A stretch of DNA of 64,000 nucleotides, taken from contig NC_087076.1 in assembly GCF_026151205.1 (NCBI RefSeq), positions 12,509,675 to 12,573,674 of the forward strand. Direction: 5' to 3'. A program made the position numbers and the translations under genes. Under the pieces are notes generated by a model, which made no database searches, had not been told where the DNA came from, and saw only the letters and a program-made list of their open reading frames with translations. Below are positions 12,405-21,100 of the stretch, piece after piece (position 1 is the stretch's first letter; each line of letters opens with the position of its first letter). Source of the DNA: Bolinopsis microptera. Taxonomy: Eukaryota; Ctenophora; Tentaculata; Lobata; Bolinopsidae.

Positions 12405-15400
12405 CAATCAACCGTAATCAAGACCGGAAATCGAAGGATCGTCCGATATCAAAGCAATACACTCGGACAAACTAACTTTAAACGACTCAAAAGTAGCTTC
12501 AGCTTTAATACTGTCAGGCACTTTGTTCCATAGTTTTGGTCCTCTTACAGCAAATGAGCTATCATAGAGTGAAACACTGTGTTTATGGATATATATGCTC
12601 GTTTACTTTTAGTCCACTGAGCTTGAGCACTCTAGGGGAATGAATAATGAACAGATATACAACTTTTAGCATTACGCATAGCTCCTAACTTAAAATGAGC
12701 TGGACGAGCACTCTGATATCTATTTCATTCCCTATTCACAATAGGTTGATGGTGCAACGGTTAGCTGGACTGGTAATCCTAGGGTTCCCGGTTCAATCCC
12801 CGCCATCAGCAAAAATAAACCCGATGAATTGAGCGGTTTGGGCCATACTGATGAGACCTAATAGGACGAAACACTGTGCTATGGATATATATATACAAAG
12901 TAATAACAGTACTACTAGTACTGTTAGTTAAGGGGGCAGGGGGGTCTTCATGGACATTTTCTCAAAATCGACTTTTAGTTGTTTTTGATAGAGGTAAGTT
13001 ATATCTATCAGATGCTTTTCATCCCGTGGAAAAATATCGTTCCTAGCCGAAATTATTGCCAGTCAAAGGTCAGGTCTAACAGGAATCTTGAAGATAAAGT
13101 GGTTTTACCGTGTCTCCAATGATGAAGTTTTAAGGCGTGCTGGCGTAAAGTCTATAGACACTTTCATCGGTTCTGCTAGACTACGGTGGTATGGACACGT
13201 TGTAAGAATGCCAGAGACTAGGTTACCAAATTTTCTACTGGAGTGGAAACCTAACTATGGAAAGCGATCGAGAGGGAGACCCCGAAAAGGCTGGATGGCC
13301 TGTGTACTCGAGGATGCTGCTAGCTTTACAGGTGTTGACAACATCAGCCGAGATGCAGTACGACAGTTAGCACTGAACCGAGTTGAATGGAGGAACCTGT
13401 TACGCCGTACAAGGGATGTGTGTGAACTGTGATGCAGGCCACTCCAACGACTAGGAGGAGACCTCTCCATGTGTCATGTGTGGAATTAAACAGGAATTAA
13501 ACATGAAATGACCAAGGAGAACACTAACGAACTCGTCTTGGTAATACAACAATGTGTGTGTGTGTACTACACTGTAGTATTAAACTGCCAGTCACTTTTG
13601 GAAATAAATGTTGCTTTGAAGTATTACGAAATACACTATTTGAGGCAACAAAAAGTTCGCAATTTTGCTTTAAAAGTACGTTAAGTGCGTACTAACCAAC
13701 TATGAACAAAAGTGAAAAATTAAAAGTGCGAAATTTTTACTGGTCACAATGTTGAATGTCTGGATCTACGTTATAATTATATATGACAACACGATGCTAT
13801 GACAGTATGACAACACGTTGCTATGACAACACTTCATTAAGCGGAAATTATTGCATTACTTTAGCCAGCCTCATTGACCATTTTGTTCTAAGTCGATTCC
13901 ACTAAAGAAAACAAGAAAACACAACCAGTGATACGGAATATTATATCTGCATCCGTTCACATTTCCTAATTATTAAAGTAATGCTTTGCTATCAAGCTTG
14001 TCAATATTGAACAGATATCAAACTCCATAACAGAACCGCACAAATTCTATGGTTTCAGAAACTAGAAAATGCGAGCTTGTGGTTACAAAGTACAATGGAT
14101 AGGTATGAATAAACCTCTACACCTCTATCTAATAAAGAGTAACTTAATAAGATACTTTTGTAGCGCAGCCCTGGCTGCTTAGCTGATCGTCTAGGGGTTT
14201 GCTAATTGATTAAATTCATATCAGGTAGTGTTTCGTCAAGAGTTTATTATTACGAACTGGACGGCTACATTTGAGCGGGCGGGATATTTTTATTTTATTT
14301 TTTTAAAGAGAGGCTGGGCCAAGATAGCCCACGAGAGGATAACATTGAGATGCTCTGCCTACCTCTGGGGTGTGGCAACCCTGGGGAAGGTTGCCGAATA
14401 GTGGAGGATGGTGTAAGAAGTGATATGAGTCAAAATGATACGCTTAAATGCCAGCTGGGTTTGGAAAAGTAAAACGAGACGAGACAGCATATGAGATAAG
14501 AGGGAGGGATATCCCCTCGAATTAAAGGTCTCGAGAATATTATGGAAATACGTGCACTCAGATTCATAGATTCGACCAAAACACTAGCTGGTCTATAATA
14601 TGATTCTACATGAACGACACTCAAGAGATGAGCCACTAAAATATCTCTGTTGTGACCTGAGTACAAAGTAAATGGCCCTGTCCAAATGTTCCACTATAAC
14701 ACGGATATTTCACGAGTATTTGACGATTCATAGCTATGAAGGGTATGAACCTATTAATTCACTAGTTCATGCGGAGAATTTAACGGGAGTAAAATTGGAA
14801 TCATTAGATCAGAACAACTAATAGGCTTTTAATTTCGAGGTTTGCAAAAAATCGATACTGAAAGTAGTCATGTACAGAAATCCAAAGATATCTTTTCTAA
14901 TCTTCTATGTCGAAAAATAACTAGGAAATTCCTAAACCCTTAATCTCTAAGGGAACAAAACCGGTCCATACATATACCGGAATTCTCGTAAATCACTAAG
15001 GAAACCAAACCGGTCCATACCGGGATAATCTGTTTCTACCACGTTCAAATCCAATTCCCAGGATGCAACTTTCACGTGATACAAAAAATAGCTGAGACTG
15101 TCAACGAGCTTTTAGACGGAAAAACAGAAAAAAAAAACATTTCACGGCATGTTTTAGTATTTTCACTCCACGAAAACGGCCGTTTCGCCCGTAGTTCGAT
15201 GACAGTCCCAGCCTGTTTCCCAGGCAAACTAATAGGCGAGGACGTTTCAATCAATTTACACTTTACAGTAAGGTATCTTTAAAATATTTTAGTCTACGAA
15301 ATATTATGTAATCTAAGATAACAGTTTAAATGCCCGAACAATTTTTAAGAATTTAAGACTAATTATTCACTGACCCTACACTTTTAAAAAATGTTAATCC

Positions 15401-17764
15401 GACCCTAGATTAAAGTTAATTTAAGCAAAGCACTTATTATATTGAAAATGAATAACCAACTGTTATCGATTGCAAAGTAATTACTCTGTAAGTTTAGATC
15501 CCTGTATTTTGAACGAGAAGTCGGACCTTCGGGGGAGGGGGTGGTTTTGAAAATTCGGACACACCCGGAAAAAAAATGTCAATATTGAATTTTCCGTAGA
15601 AGATCCCCAATGCATGCAGCTTGACTTTATTAGAAAAGTTGTTATTTTATGATTATGTATATGGAGTGTCAGACTAAGTCACCAGTCACGTTAAAGTAGC
15701 CATTTCTCAAATTCTTTAACACACAATTTTGGAGGGCTTTGGACATTTTGTTAATGTAGTTTTCAATCTGGTCAAGCAAAAACGTAAACAATTTTCCGGT
15801 TGTCCAATAACTGGCTTGCTTAAATCGCCGCGCTAGCCCTGTCGAGCCGGCATTGCGAGCGAAGCCAGCCCTCTCAATTTCAAGCAGGCTGGTGGGAAAT
15901 TTTTTAGCCGAGTACCGAGACGAAAAATACCTATGAAAGGTTCTGCAATCTACAACACTCGATTCAGAATCATTCCCAACTGTTCATTAATTATAGTGCA
16001 GTTTTAATTAATTCTGTGTGCAGATAATAAATATTGTAGTCTTCTGTATTGGTCACTAGAAACTTCTTCGACGAGGAGAAGATTCTGGAGACCCAATTTC
16101 TTGCATTCCTATTCTCTGCAGAACTATGTTTTTAATGATATTGGTGTGGTACGAATATAACAAACAAGCTTGATTTGATATTCGAGTAGATATGACTTAT
16201 TAAACGACTTAATTTTAAGGTTTTTTTTGTGGAATTTGAATGCAAATTGTGTATTAGCGGATCGGGTAAGATTGACATTAAAAATATATCATGTTCAGAA
16301 AAGAGGCCATAGAATAAAATGAATGCTGTGAGCACAAGGTAAAGGACCTAGGTCTAGGTGGCAATACCGACACCGTGTGCCGAGACGAAACAATGCATAC
16401 CAATTATTGTTTTAGACAATATATACCGTTTAAATTTCAACAATTGTCGATCCAAAGTCGGTAAATATGTATCTAATGTCATACTCATATTGTGTACCAA
16501 CTTGAACTAATATTACCCCAAGCTAATACGCCATAAAGCATTTACAGCTAATATCATTATCCATAAGATCACACTGTTTAATTCCTAATTCCTAACGTAT
16601 TTGACTGCTAATAATATAAACATCTGATACAATAAAGGAAAATAGCAATATATACGGAACAAATCCCAGTTATAATCATATAGCCGTGCATTAAAACCGC
16701 TCAAACTTATAGCCGTACGAGAGTATACATATTGTGGGAGCATCAACAGGTTCTCCCACCACATTGCGGCGCTTGAACGACAATAGATGCTGCAATTATG
16801 CGATATTTGATCGCAAATTATACTCCAGAGACGACGAGATGTGTAGGAAAATAATAAAATGCAGCAATAATTAAAATTTCGTTAATCATTAGTCGGTATT
16901 TACTAGGCCGCGCACAGCCTGTAATTCCGCTTAATCTGTATTCGTTTATGAACATGATAGCCTGAGGTCCCCAGATTAGTCGTTATAATTCAAGAAAGAA
17001 ATGACACTACTAAGATACGTGGTAAGCGTGTTAAATAAATTTTTAAATTGAAAAGCCATACGCCTAATGACTTGTATCACGTCGTGACCCCCATTGTCGT
17101 TTCACTAAGTGAAAGCCACTAGTATCGTGGCTACGATACAGCTACGCACTCGGGCGCGGCACTCGGCAGGTCACAACGTATGACAACTAATGACAGTATA
17201 ATTGTTTTACTTTAAGCTTGACAGGGGTCTGCAGCAGCCTGCTATCCATCCAGCCCCATACTATTCATGGCATATTATTATTATTTATTATTAAATAAAA
17301 GTTCTAAACAAGGGATAGTTGAAAAGAACGCTCAAGTCTAATCTAGATTAATTATAGTTTCTGTTAATATAAGTTAAATTACAGAGATGAAACATAAACA
17401 ATTACTATAAAGATTATCACTATTTATCAGCATTTCCAATTTTTTCAAGTTTCATTCGAATTTCGAATCAATCATTAAACTTTTAAAAGTGAATATTTAT
17501 CTTTTCTTAACATTTGCATTCTTTGTAAAACTTGATATAAACCACCGATAACATTTATACATTAAACTCTTATAACATATATTTATTTATTTTAATTGCA
17601 GGTATCGTGGAGAAAGCATTTGTGACGCTATCCGGAGGAACAATCCCAAACCACGGGGACCGCCACTGATTGGTTCAAAGTTTGATGACGTCATCAGTCA
17701 CAAGGGTTCAGCAGCTCGAACTGAGGATCCAACCGCGATGAAGTATCGTAGGACCAAGCAATAA
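1..17764 (+). CDS. G-patch domain protein, 3' part (three exons, 5' end outside window)
   Basis: Exons are 1-141 (open at the left edge), 341-471 and 17602-17764, ending in TAA. Donor and acceptor sites are GT..AG, and phases 0 and 2 fit exactly. Exon 1 encodes a charged acidic/basic segment. Exon 2 encodes a G-patch core beginning GFGGRLMRQQGW, followed by GQGLGKSSKG and ending KTGLG. The split Gly codon joins exon 3, which continues YRGES and ends in a basic tail, MKYRRTKQ. G-patch domains are nucleic-acid-associated modules that often activate DEAH-box RNA helicases in splicing or ribosome assembly, so a nuclear RNA role is inferred. I could not assign the exact family member. The last intron is about 17.1 kb and contains a complete receptor gene on the other strand. 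The in-frame join across this distance supports the model, though an unseen small exon cannot be excluded. Confidence 0.82.
863..868 (+). other. Left side of last G-patch intron: dispersed repeat, no gene (marker for 472-2560)
   Basis: The stretch 472-2560 is intronic sequence of the G-patch gene. No coding exon is recognised in it. Around 850-1010 it carries a repeat that recurs at about 56455-56620, with shared words such as TCAAACCAAAT, GAGTTCCTAG and TCATAACTCGGCTTA. Near 1160-1185 the motif CGGGCCACCCTGTA resembles the outer end of some mariner-like elements. The exact borders of the repeat are uncertain. Confidence 0.35.
2571..3152. mobile_element. Non-autonomous inverted-repeat element
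   Basis: The left end ACCTTACAAGAC (near 2571) is matched in inverted orientation by GTCTTGTAAGGT (near 3138-3150). Just inside each end is a diverged 90-bp segment (2585-2680 and 3040-3130) with the words CGCCATATTTTCG and CCAAAATTTCGGTCGTCG. The internal sequence has no transposase-like frame, so a MITE-type element is inferred. Confidence 0.55.
3583..4463. repeat. Compound tandem array containing the 3' end of the adjacent receptor gene
   Basis: Two unit types alternate. A unit of about 31 bp contains GGAGTGTATACTACACGTGA and GCCCATATAA. A unit of about 70 bp starts GATTCAGAGATA and ends near CCGACACCTC. The long unit begins at 3948, 4100, 4252 and 4391. The 4391 copy is itself the C-terminal coding end of the receptor on the minus strand, including its stop in ACACGTGATT. 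The 3583-3650 part is a small outlying block of short units. Every short unit carries CACGTG. Confidence 0.85.
4383..5372 (-). CDS. Rhodopsin-type 7TM receptor, single exon
   Basis: This is a 329-residue protein on one exon with seven hydrophobic segments at roughly residues 28-58, 74-98, 113-136, 145-170, 184-207, 235-258 and 273-296. Family landmarks are GTITN with N48 (position 1.50), LNVFD with D85 (2.50), R136 in IIRA at the DRY position, and N289-P290-V-V-F as an NPxxF variant of NPxxY, followed by a basic helix-8-like stretch. The usual cysteine at the start of TM3 is not obvious. The N-terminus is short and Ser/Thr/Gln-rich, without a clear signal peptide. A plasma-membrane G-protein-coupled receptor with unknown ligand is inferred. 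It lies inside an intron of the plus-strand G-patch gene. Its last 24 or so codons are repeated downstream in the tandem array. The ATG at 5372 precedes TM1 by 27 residues and is the natural start. Confidence 0.88.
   Translation of the reverse strand: MTGTSGQMPSSGQMTSSAYSTSTPPADGSIQVIFIISALIATVGTITNILSLSYFVITIRSSTSVRGRNSVTPTTKIFIALNVFDLILSISAVSFFSSLQPIIYDNFPSLLDISYIVFTISVFATSFLTCLMAIIRAISAIFPHHVINWVLVMALMVLYSVVVLVLILMRALFPIDSISLNMIFYHVRFLILVSLFIIVLLSNALMIRTLHLSHTEKNQTAISRNNVSLGKKKATVTVWILSAIYCTCNIGMIIIAGIPIFNMSTYNNIPIDIVDTFIYILVPLNSACNPVVFLTRRSAMRSYLKEVSERLTNSRLTAMKWTSLSLNHV
5677..5822. mobile_element. Small MITE with TTACGTAAT-type inverted ends
   Basis: The left end reads GGGGTCGTTCACATATTACG and the right end reads GATTACGTAATACC, its imperfect inverse. 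Related ends occur at 7167, 7478 and 12323. There is no coding capacity. It directly abuts the next element. Confidence 0.6.
5822..6275. mobile_element. Inverted-repeat element (ACCTTATCGG ends)
   Basis: The ends are ACCTTATCGG and CCGATAAGGT. A longer inner inverted repeat, GGTCATAATTATCACGGAC, is matched by GTCCGTGATAATTATGACC at about 6232-6250. The right end has an extra segment of about 20 bp inserted between outer and inner repeats. The internal sequence is AT-rich with repeated CACGGAC words and has no transposase. Confidence 0.65.
6493..6542. repeat. Short palindrome (hairpin)
   Basis: GGTTGGGGAATTTAATCG is followed after about 14 bp by its inverse CGATTAAATTCCCCAACC. The half-site CGATTAAATTCC recurs at about 6570. 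A cruciform or a tiny MITE is possible; no function is assigned. Confidence 0.6.
7167..7478. mobile_element. MITE-like element carrying a reverse-transcriptase fragment
   Basis: The left end GGGGCATTCACATATTAG and the right end ATATGTGAACGACCCC are inverse to each other and related to the 5677 element. A piece of LINE coding sequence (7256-7411) sits between them. The right portion, from GGTCTTGATTACGG to the end, is homologous in reverse to 12323-12425. Confidence 0.5.
7256..7411 (+). pseudogene. LINE reverse transcriptase fragment (fingers/palm region)
   Basis: Fifty-two codons read without a stop. They include DQWSTANIIPIPKKGD and NYRGISLSSLVAKALNKM, the conserved IxPIxKKGDxxxxxNYRPISL-type signature of non-LTR reverse transcriptases. 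It is cut off at both ends, so it is a relic. It is enclosed by inverted MITE-like ends. Confidence 0.85.
7486..7665 (+). other. Unassigned 60-codon open frame
   Basis: An open frame follows an acceptor-like TTACAG at 7480-7485 and ends in TAA at 7663-7665. Its composition looks protein-like (it contains HHFTNKAVHELKYSFESRKY) but I do not recognise it. It could be a terminal exon or a transposon relic. The rest of 7666-9780 shows no gene that I can support. Confidence 0.2.
9787..9810. repeat. (AT)n microsatellite
   Basis: About twelve AT dinucleotides, immediately left of a short inverted-repeat element. Confidence 0.9.
9842..9921. mobile_element. 80-bp foldback (hairpin) element
   Basis: The arms ACTTTTCTATGGAAATTTAC and TGAATTTATCTGGAAAAGT are near-perfect inverses, with GCGCATTGTTC and GAACAATGCGC nearest the loop. 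The loop is about 18 nt. From here to 12320 no gene is seen; a GACCACATACGCTGA word recurs four times between 9970 and 10180. Confidence 0.6.
12323..12425. mobile_element. One-ended copy of the TTACGTAATCA element with poly-C tract
   Basis: It starts GGGGTCGTTCACATATTACG like the 5677 element, then contains an uninterrupted run of 29 C (12372-12400), then CCGTAATCAAGACC. The opposite inverted end was not found. It abuts a LINE fragment at the same internal junction (GGTCTTGATTACGG in reverse) as the copy at 7412-7478. Confidence 0.55.
12421..12640 (-). pseudogene. LINE C-terminal coding relic
   Basis: The minus strand reads DSSFAVRGPKLWNKVPDSIK followed by a helix-rich stretch, which is the SFxVRGPxLWNxLPxxI motif near the C-terminus of CR1/Jockey-type LINE polyproteins. 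Upstream (12566-12640) the reading shifts frame once, so the copy is dead. It overlaps the word ACACTGTGTTTATGG that recurs in the ribozyme-like SINE tail. Confidence 0.7.
12745..12810 (+). repeat. tRNA-like head of a SINE (pol III boxes)
   Basis: TTGATGG near 12746 and CCATCAG near 12803 can form a 7-bp acceptor-like stem. Box A TGGTGCAACGG and box B GGTTCAATCCC match the pol III consensus closely. D- and T-stems do not pair well, so a tRNA-derived SINE promoter is more likely than a working tRNA. If the loop CTGGTAA were an anticodon loop, the anticodon would be GGT. Confidence 0.65.
12843..12884 (+). ncRNA. Hammerhead ribozyme motif, type I, likely degraded
   Basis: Core CTGATGA at 12848-12854 and GAAA at 12868-12871 flank stem II (GACC, loop TAATA, GGAC, one A-A mismatch). 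Stem I is CCATA (12843-12847) with TATGG (12880-12884). Stem III would be a minimal ACA/TGT helix with loop CTG, but this copy has lost one base beside the expected cleavage position. This arrangement matches the minimal type I hammerheads known from animal retroelements such as SINE-like retroposons and retrozymes. It lies 30 nt after the tRNA-like head, so a self-cleaving SINE is inferred. Confidence 0.62.
13046..13435 (+). pseudogene. LINE reverse-transcriptase C-terminal fragment
   Basis: An open frame reads from about 13046 to the stop after 13432. It carries LKIKWFYRVSNDEVLRRAG, RLRWYGHVVRMP, GKRSRGRPRKGW and RVEWRNLLRR, the classical C-terminal thumb region of RTE/CR1-like endonuclease-reverse transcriptases (RLRWxGHVxRM, GRPxxxW). 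The rest of the element is absent, so it is 5'-truncated. A TG microsatellite follows at about 13550. Confidence 0.85.
13560..17060. other. Intronic stretch with no supported gene
   Basis: Only short spurious frames are seen. Small direct repeats such as CCGGTCCATAC occur at 14960 and 15010, and there is a GC-richer patch near 15830-15890. No RNA gene or intact mobile element is recognised. Confidence 0.5.
17072..17186. mobile_element. Diverged copy of the GC-hairpin MITE family
   Basis: It opens TTGTATCACGTCGTGACCCC and closes GTCACAACGTATGACAA, as in the copies at 25879, 26507, 26730 and 27832. The central CG hairpin is degraded. Confidence 0.6.
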
Positions 17765-17862
17765 TAGGGGAGGAAATATAGTGTGTTACTTGAAGTGTGT
17801 TTTAACTATTGCTTGGGTTGATTATGTTTAATATCTATCGTGTCTGAATACGATTTATGACA

Positions 17863-17868
17863 AATAAA
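17863..17868 (+). other. Polyadenylation signal of the G-patch gene
   Basis: AATAAA lies about 100 nt after the TAA at 17762-17764 and before the convergent TMEM272-like gene. Confidence 0.55.
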
Positions 17869-18118
17869 GGGGTGTGTTGAACACACTGTCTTATAACTTA
17901 TTCATTGTTCAGTGCTTACATCTTACAACAGCTACCATAACTTAGATCATGTCTGAATTGTCATCTGAACTAAACTTTTAACTTTAACTTATTTTAACTG
18001 AAACCAGTCAGCACAGTAAAATAACTTTTAAAATATCACCATTTCTAAAATTTATCTCTGACTTTGTTACAACCATAACTTATAATATAAAACCACAAAA
18101 TTATAAGTAACTAGATAG

Positions 18119-21100
18119 TCAGTCGTTCTCTATGTGAGAATAGTTCTGGTCGTTAGTCTGAGTGCTCCTATAATTAAGATTAAGAAAGGAGTTATCTCCC
18201 AAAAACAGTCCCTGAGTTGAGTCCCCTTCGCCCGGTCCTACGAGAGGAGCAGGCGAGTTCATCTGTTCCGTTTGAGGCGGAGGCGAGTCAACATTTTCGT
18301 AGCCAGTTCTTGGTCGGTCCATTATTTCTCGTCTGTCAAACCAACGTAGGGAAAATGTCATGATAACTACCACTACTATCACCAGTATCACTGAAATGAT
18401 TAGACGGTATCGTTAATTACACAATATCTATTGTTTCAAGTTTTCCAAAACAGCCGCTCATCTCTGTACAACACATACGTCATCATCACATACGTCATCA
18501 TCACATACGTCATCATCACCTCTATTTTCCGACAATAGGGAAATAGTCAGTATATTTGTATAATAAAACAGTGAACATACCTATTAGGATGTAAGTTAGA
18601 GTGATCATGAGAAATGCGAACCAGTAACACACGTTATCACAGTAACAGATAACGTCTCCTCTGTTGAAACACACCTGGGTTTTATTAATTAAGTTTTATT
18701 AATTAAGTTTTATTAATTAAGTTTTATTAATTAAGTTTTATTAATTAAGTTTTATTAATTAAGTTTAATCCTAGCTGAGATTGCTTTTAAGAACTTTGAA
18801 AAAGTTTGGCTGTCTGGTAAGAAAATATCCCTTGAAAGAAAGCTGAGGTTATACGATGCTCAAGTTGTATCTGTATTGATTTACAACTCAAATAGTTGGA
18901 GTCCTAAGAAAGCAACCATGGAGAAAATGGACACACTCCATCGTAGACACCTCATGTCCATTTTAAACATCAAATGGCCTAAAGGTATGATAAGCAACAA
19001 AGCATTGTATGAAAGGTGCAAAGTTGAAAAGTTATCCAAGCGTATTGAACACCAGCGGTGGAAAATGTTTGGACACATTCTCAGGAGTATGGAGAACACC
19101 CCAGCCCAAACGGCTCTCTCATTTGCTATTGAATCAGATAATTTATTCATTGGAAGATTGGGGAGACCTAGAATGAACTTGTTATCGGTTTTAAGAAGTG
19201 ATTTAAATAGTAGAAGTTTGCAAATGGACAACTTGTATGAATTGAACGAAATTAAAGATATAGCTGCATGCAACAGATGTTGGGAAAATCTTTTTCAAGG
19301 GTACAGTTTACCGCATTAAGGTATTTTTAAGAATCATTTTTGTCGGTAAGATCCTGTCACAATGCTGGCAAGCATTACCGTCGCCCTTATATTCACAACA
19401 CTATTTACCCCCTATACGATTATATCCCCTTTATTGTTTTCCAGGCATTAAGACTCATCGAAAGTAGTTCAGCAGGTACATTTAAGTTCAAAACATTCTA
19501 ATTCAATGTTGAAGATGACAGGAATAAGAAATAGTTGTATGGAGGTTTTTAAGAAATTTGCGCAAAATACGCGCCAGCATGTTATACGAAATTAGGTAAA
19601 AAACCCAAAATCGCCATATTCAGGTGCCTTAAAAACCATGTTAAAATTGAGTTAGAGATCTGAAACTTTGCAGGGCGTCTAGACCTTGTCCAAATCGACT
19701 GTAAAAAAAATGTCATGTTTCAGGAGTATCGGGAAGTGGGTTTTCTGGAACCCCTGTTTTACAACAGATTGTCGTGAAGATATATATGTATGTATAGACG
19801 CTTTTTGCAGTCAATTGTAGCCTACATTTAAGTGTCCGTAGATTCAAAAGTATAAACGATACAGTCATTTCGAACCACAGGTTTTAAAGATAATTGTTTA
19901 AGCTTTAGTTTACATTGTATTGAAAAATAATTTAACGTCATCATCATCACTTGATGACGTCATCAAGTTAAGTGTTTTTAAAACTTGACTTTTGACAAAG
20001 TAACAACTTTTTAAATCGATTTTACACTATTAAGGAGTAATTTTATTCAAAATCTGAGGACATTTTCATCTTAGATAATTGTTCAAGCATTCCGAAAATC
20101 TACCGGAATAGTTTCCTACCTTGCTCCTTCATAAAGATATTTGCTATTGAAGTTAGTGCTTTTTTGAAGAATAATTTTATAAAAACACAAAAGTTGTGAA
20201 TTAGTATTCTCTGGTGTTGGGCCATCCCTTGGGTTGTGGAGCTCAATTTTGCTTCTTAAAGGTGTAAATTGTGTTATAGGCTAGTTTTAAAGTTAAAAAT
20301 CGAAAAGTTGCACACGTGGGGACACGCCCAAATTCATTTAAAATCGCTAAAATCGCTAAAAATTTTGATTTTCACGATTTTTATCAACTTTGGAGTCCCG
20401 CTGTGATCCAAGTTCTTTTTGAAATCTTCTGAAACTTTGCATGCTTATCAAACTATATATTAAATACCACTATGCAAAAATTTACGGTGATTCAATATTG
20501 TATGCGCACGCGACGTCCGCTCAAAGTTTGCACGTGCGAAAGGTGAGAAATTTGCTCATTCGTGATTTCGAATATATTCTGCTTTCCACGATATTTAAAT
20601 GGCATTATATATGAATTTAATGCCAACTTGAATGAGTAAAAAGTGCCATATTCAGTCGGTTATCGACAGAAATACCTAACTAAACACAAGGAAACGTTTT
20701 CAAAGGCAGAATTTCGAAATCGTCGAAATTACCTCCTTGTTAATGAAGTTTCGACTAGCTGTGTAAATTATCCTGACATTATAATCAAAAAGAGATGATA
20801 TTTGACCAAAACCCATAATCATGGGTAGAGTGTACCGCTGCCAGTGTCTCTCTTTTCCAAACAAAAGGAAATGATATTAATTTGAGGAACAGTCCGCTAA
20901 TGCAAATTGATACCGAGAATGAAATCGGTCGCTCGCTTTTTCCATTCGATCACGGCTTACGAATTGTAATAAAGCTTATTGATTTGAAAAAGCGAGCGAC
21001 CGATTTCATTCTCGGTATCAATTTGCATTAGCGGACTGTTCCTCAAATTAATATCATTTCCTTTTGTTTGGAAAAGAGAGACACTGGCAGCGGTACACTC

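Noticed and set aside
12745-12810. Functional tRNA-Thr (GGT) gene
   Set aside because: Acceptor stem and pol III boxes fit, but D- and T-stems do not pair and it continues into a SINE tail.
13560-16340. Several 60-78-codon frames
   Set aside because: Expected by chance in intronic AT-rich DNA; overlapping frames exist on both strands and no motifs are present.
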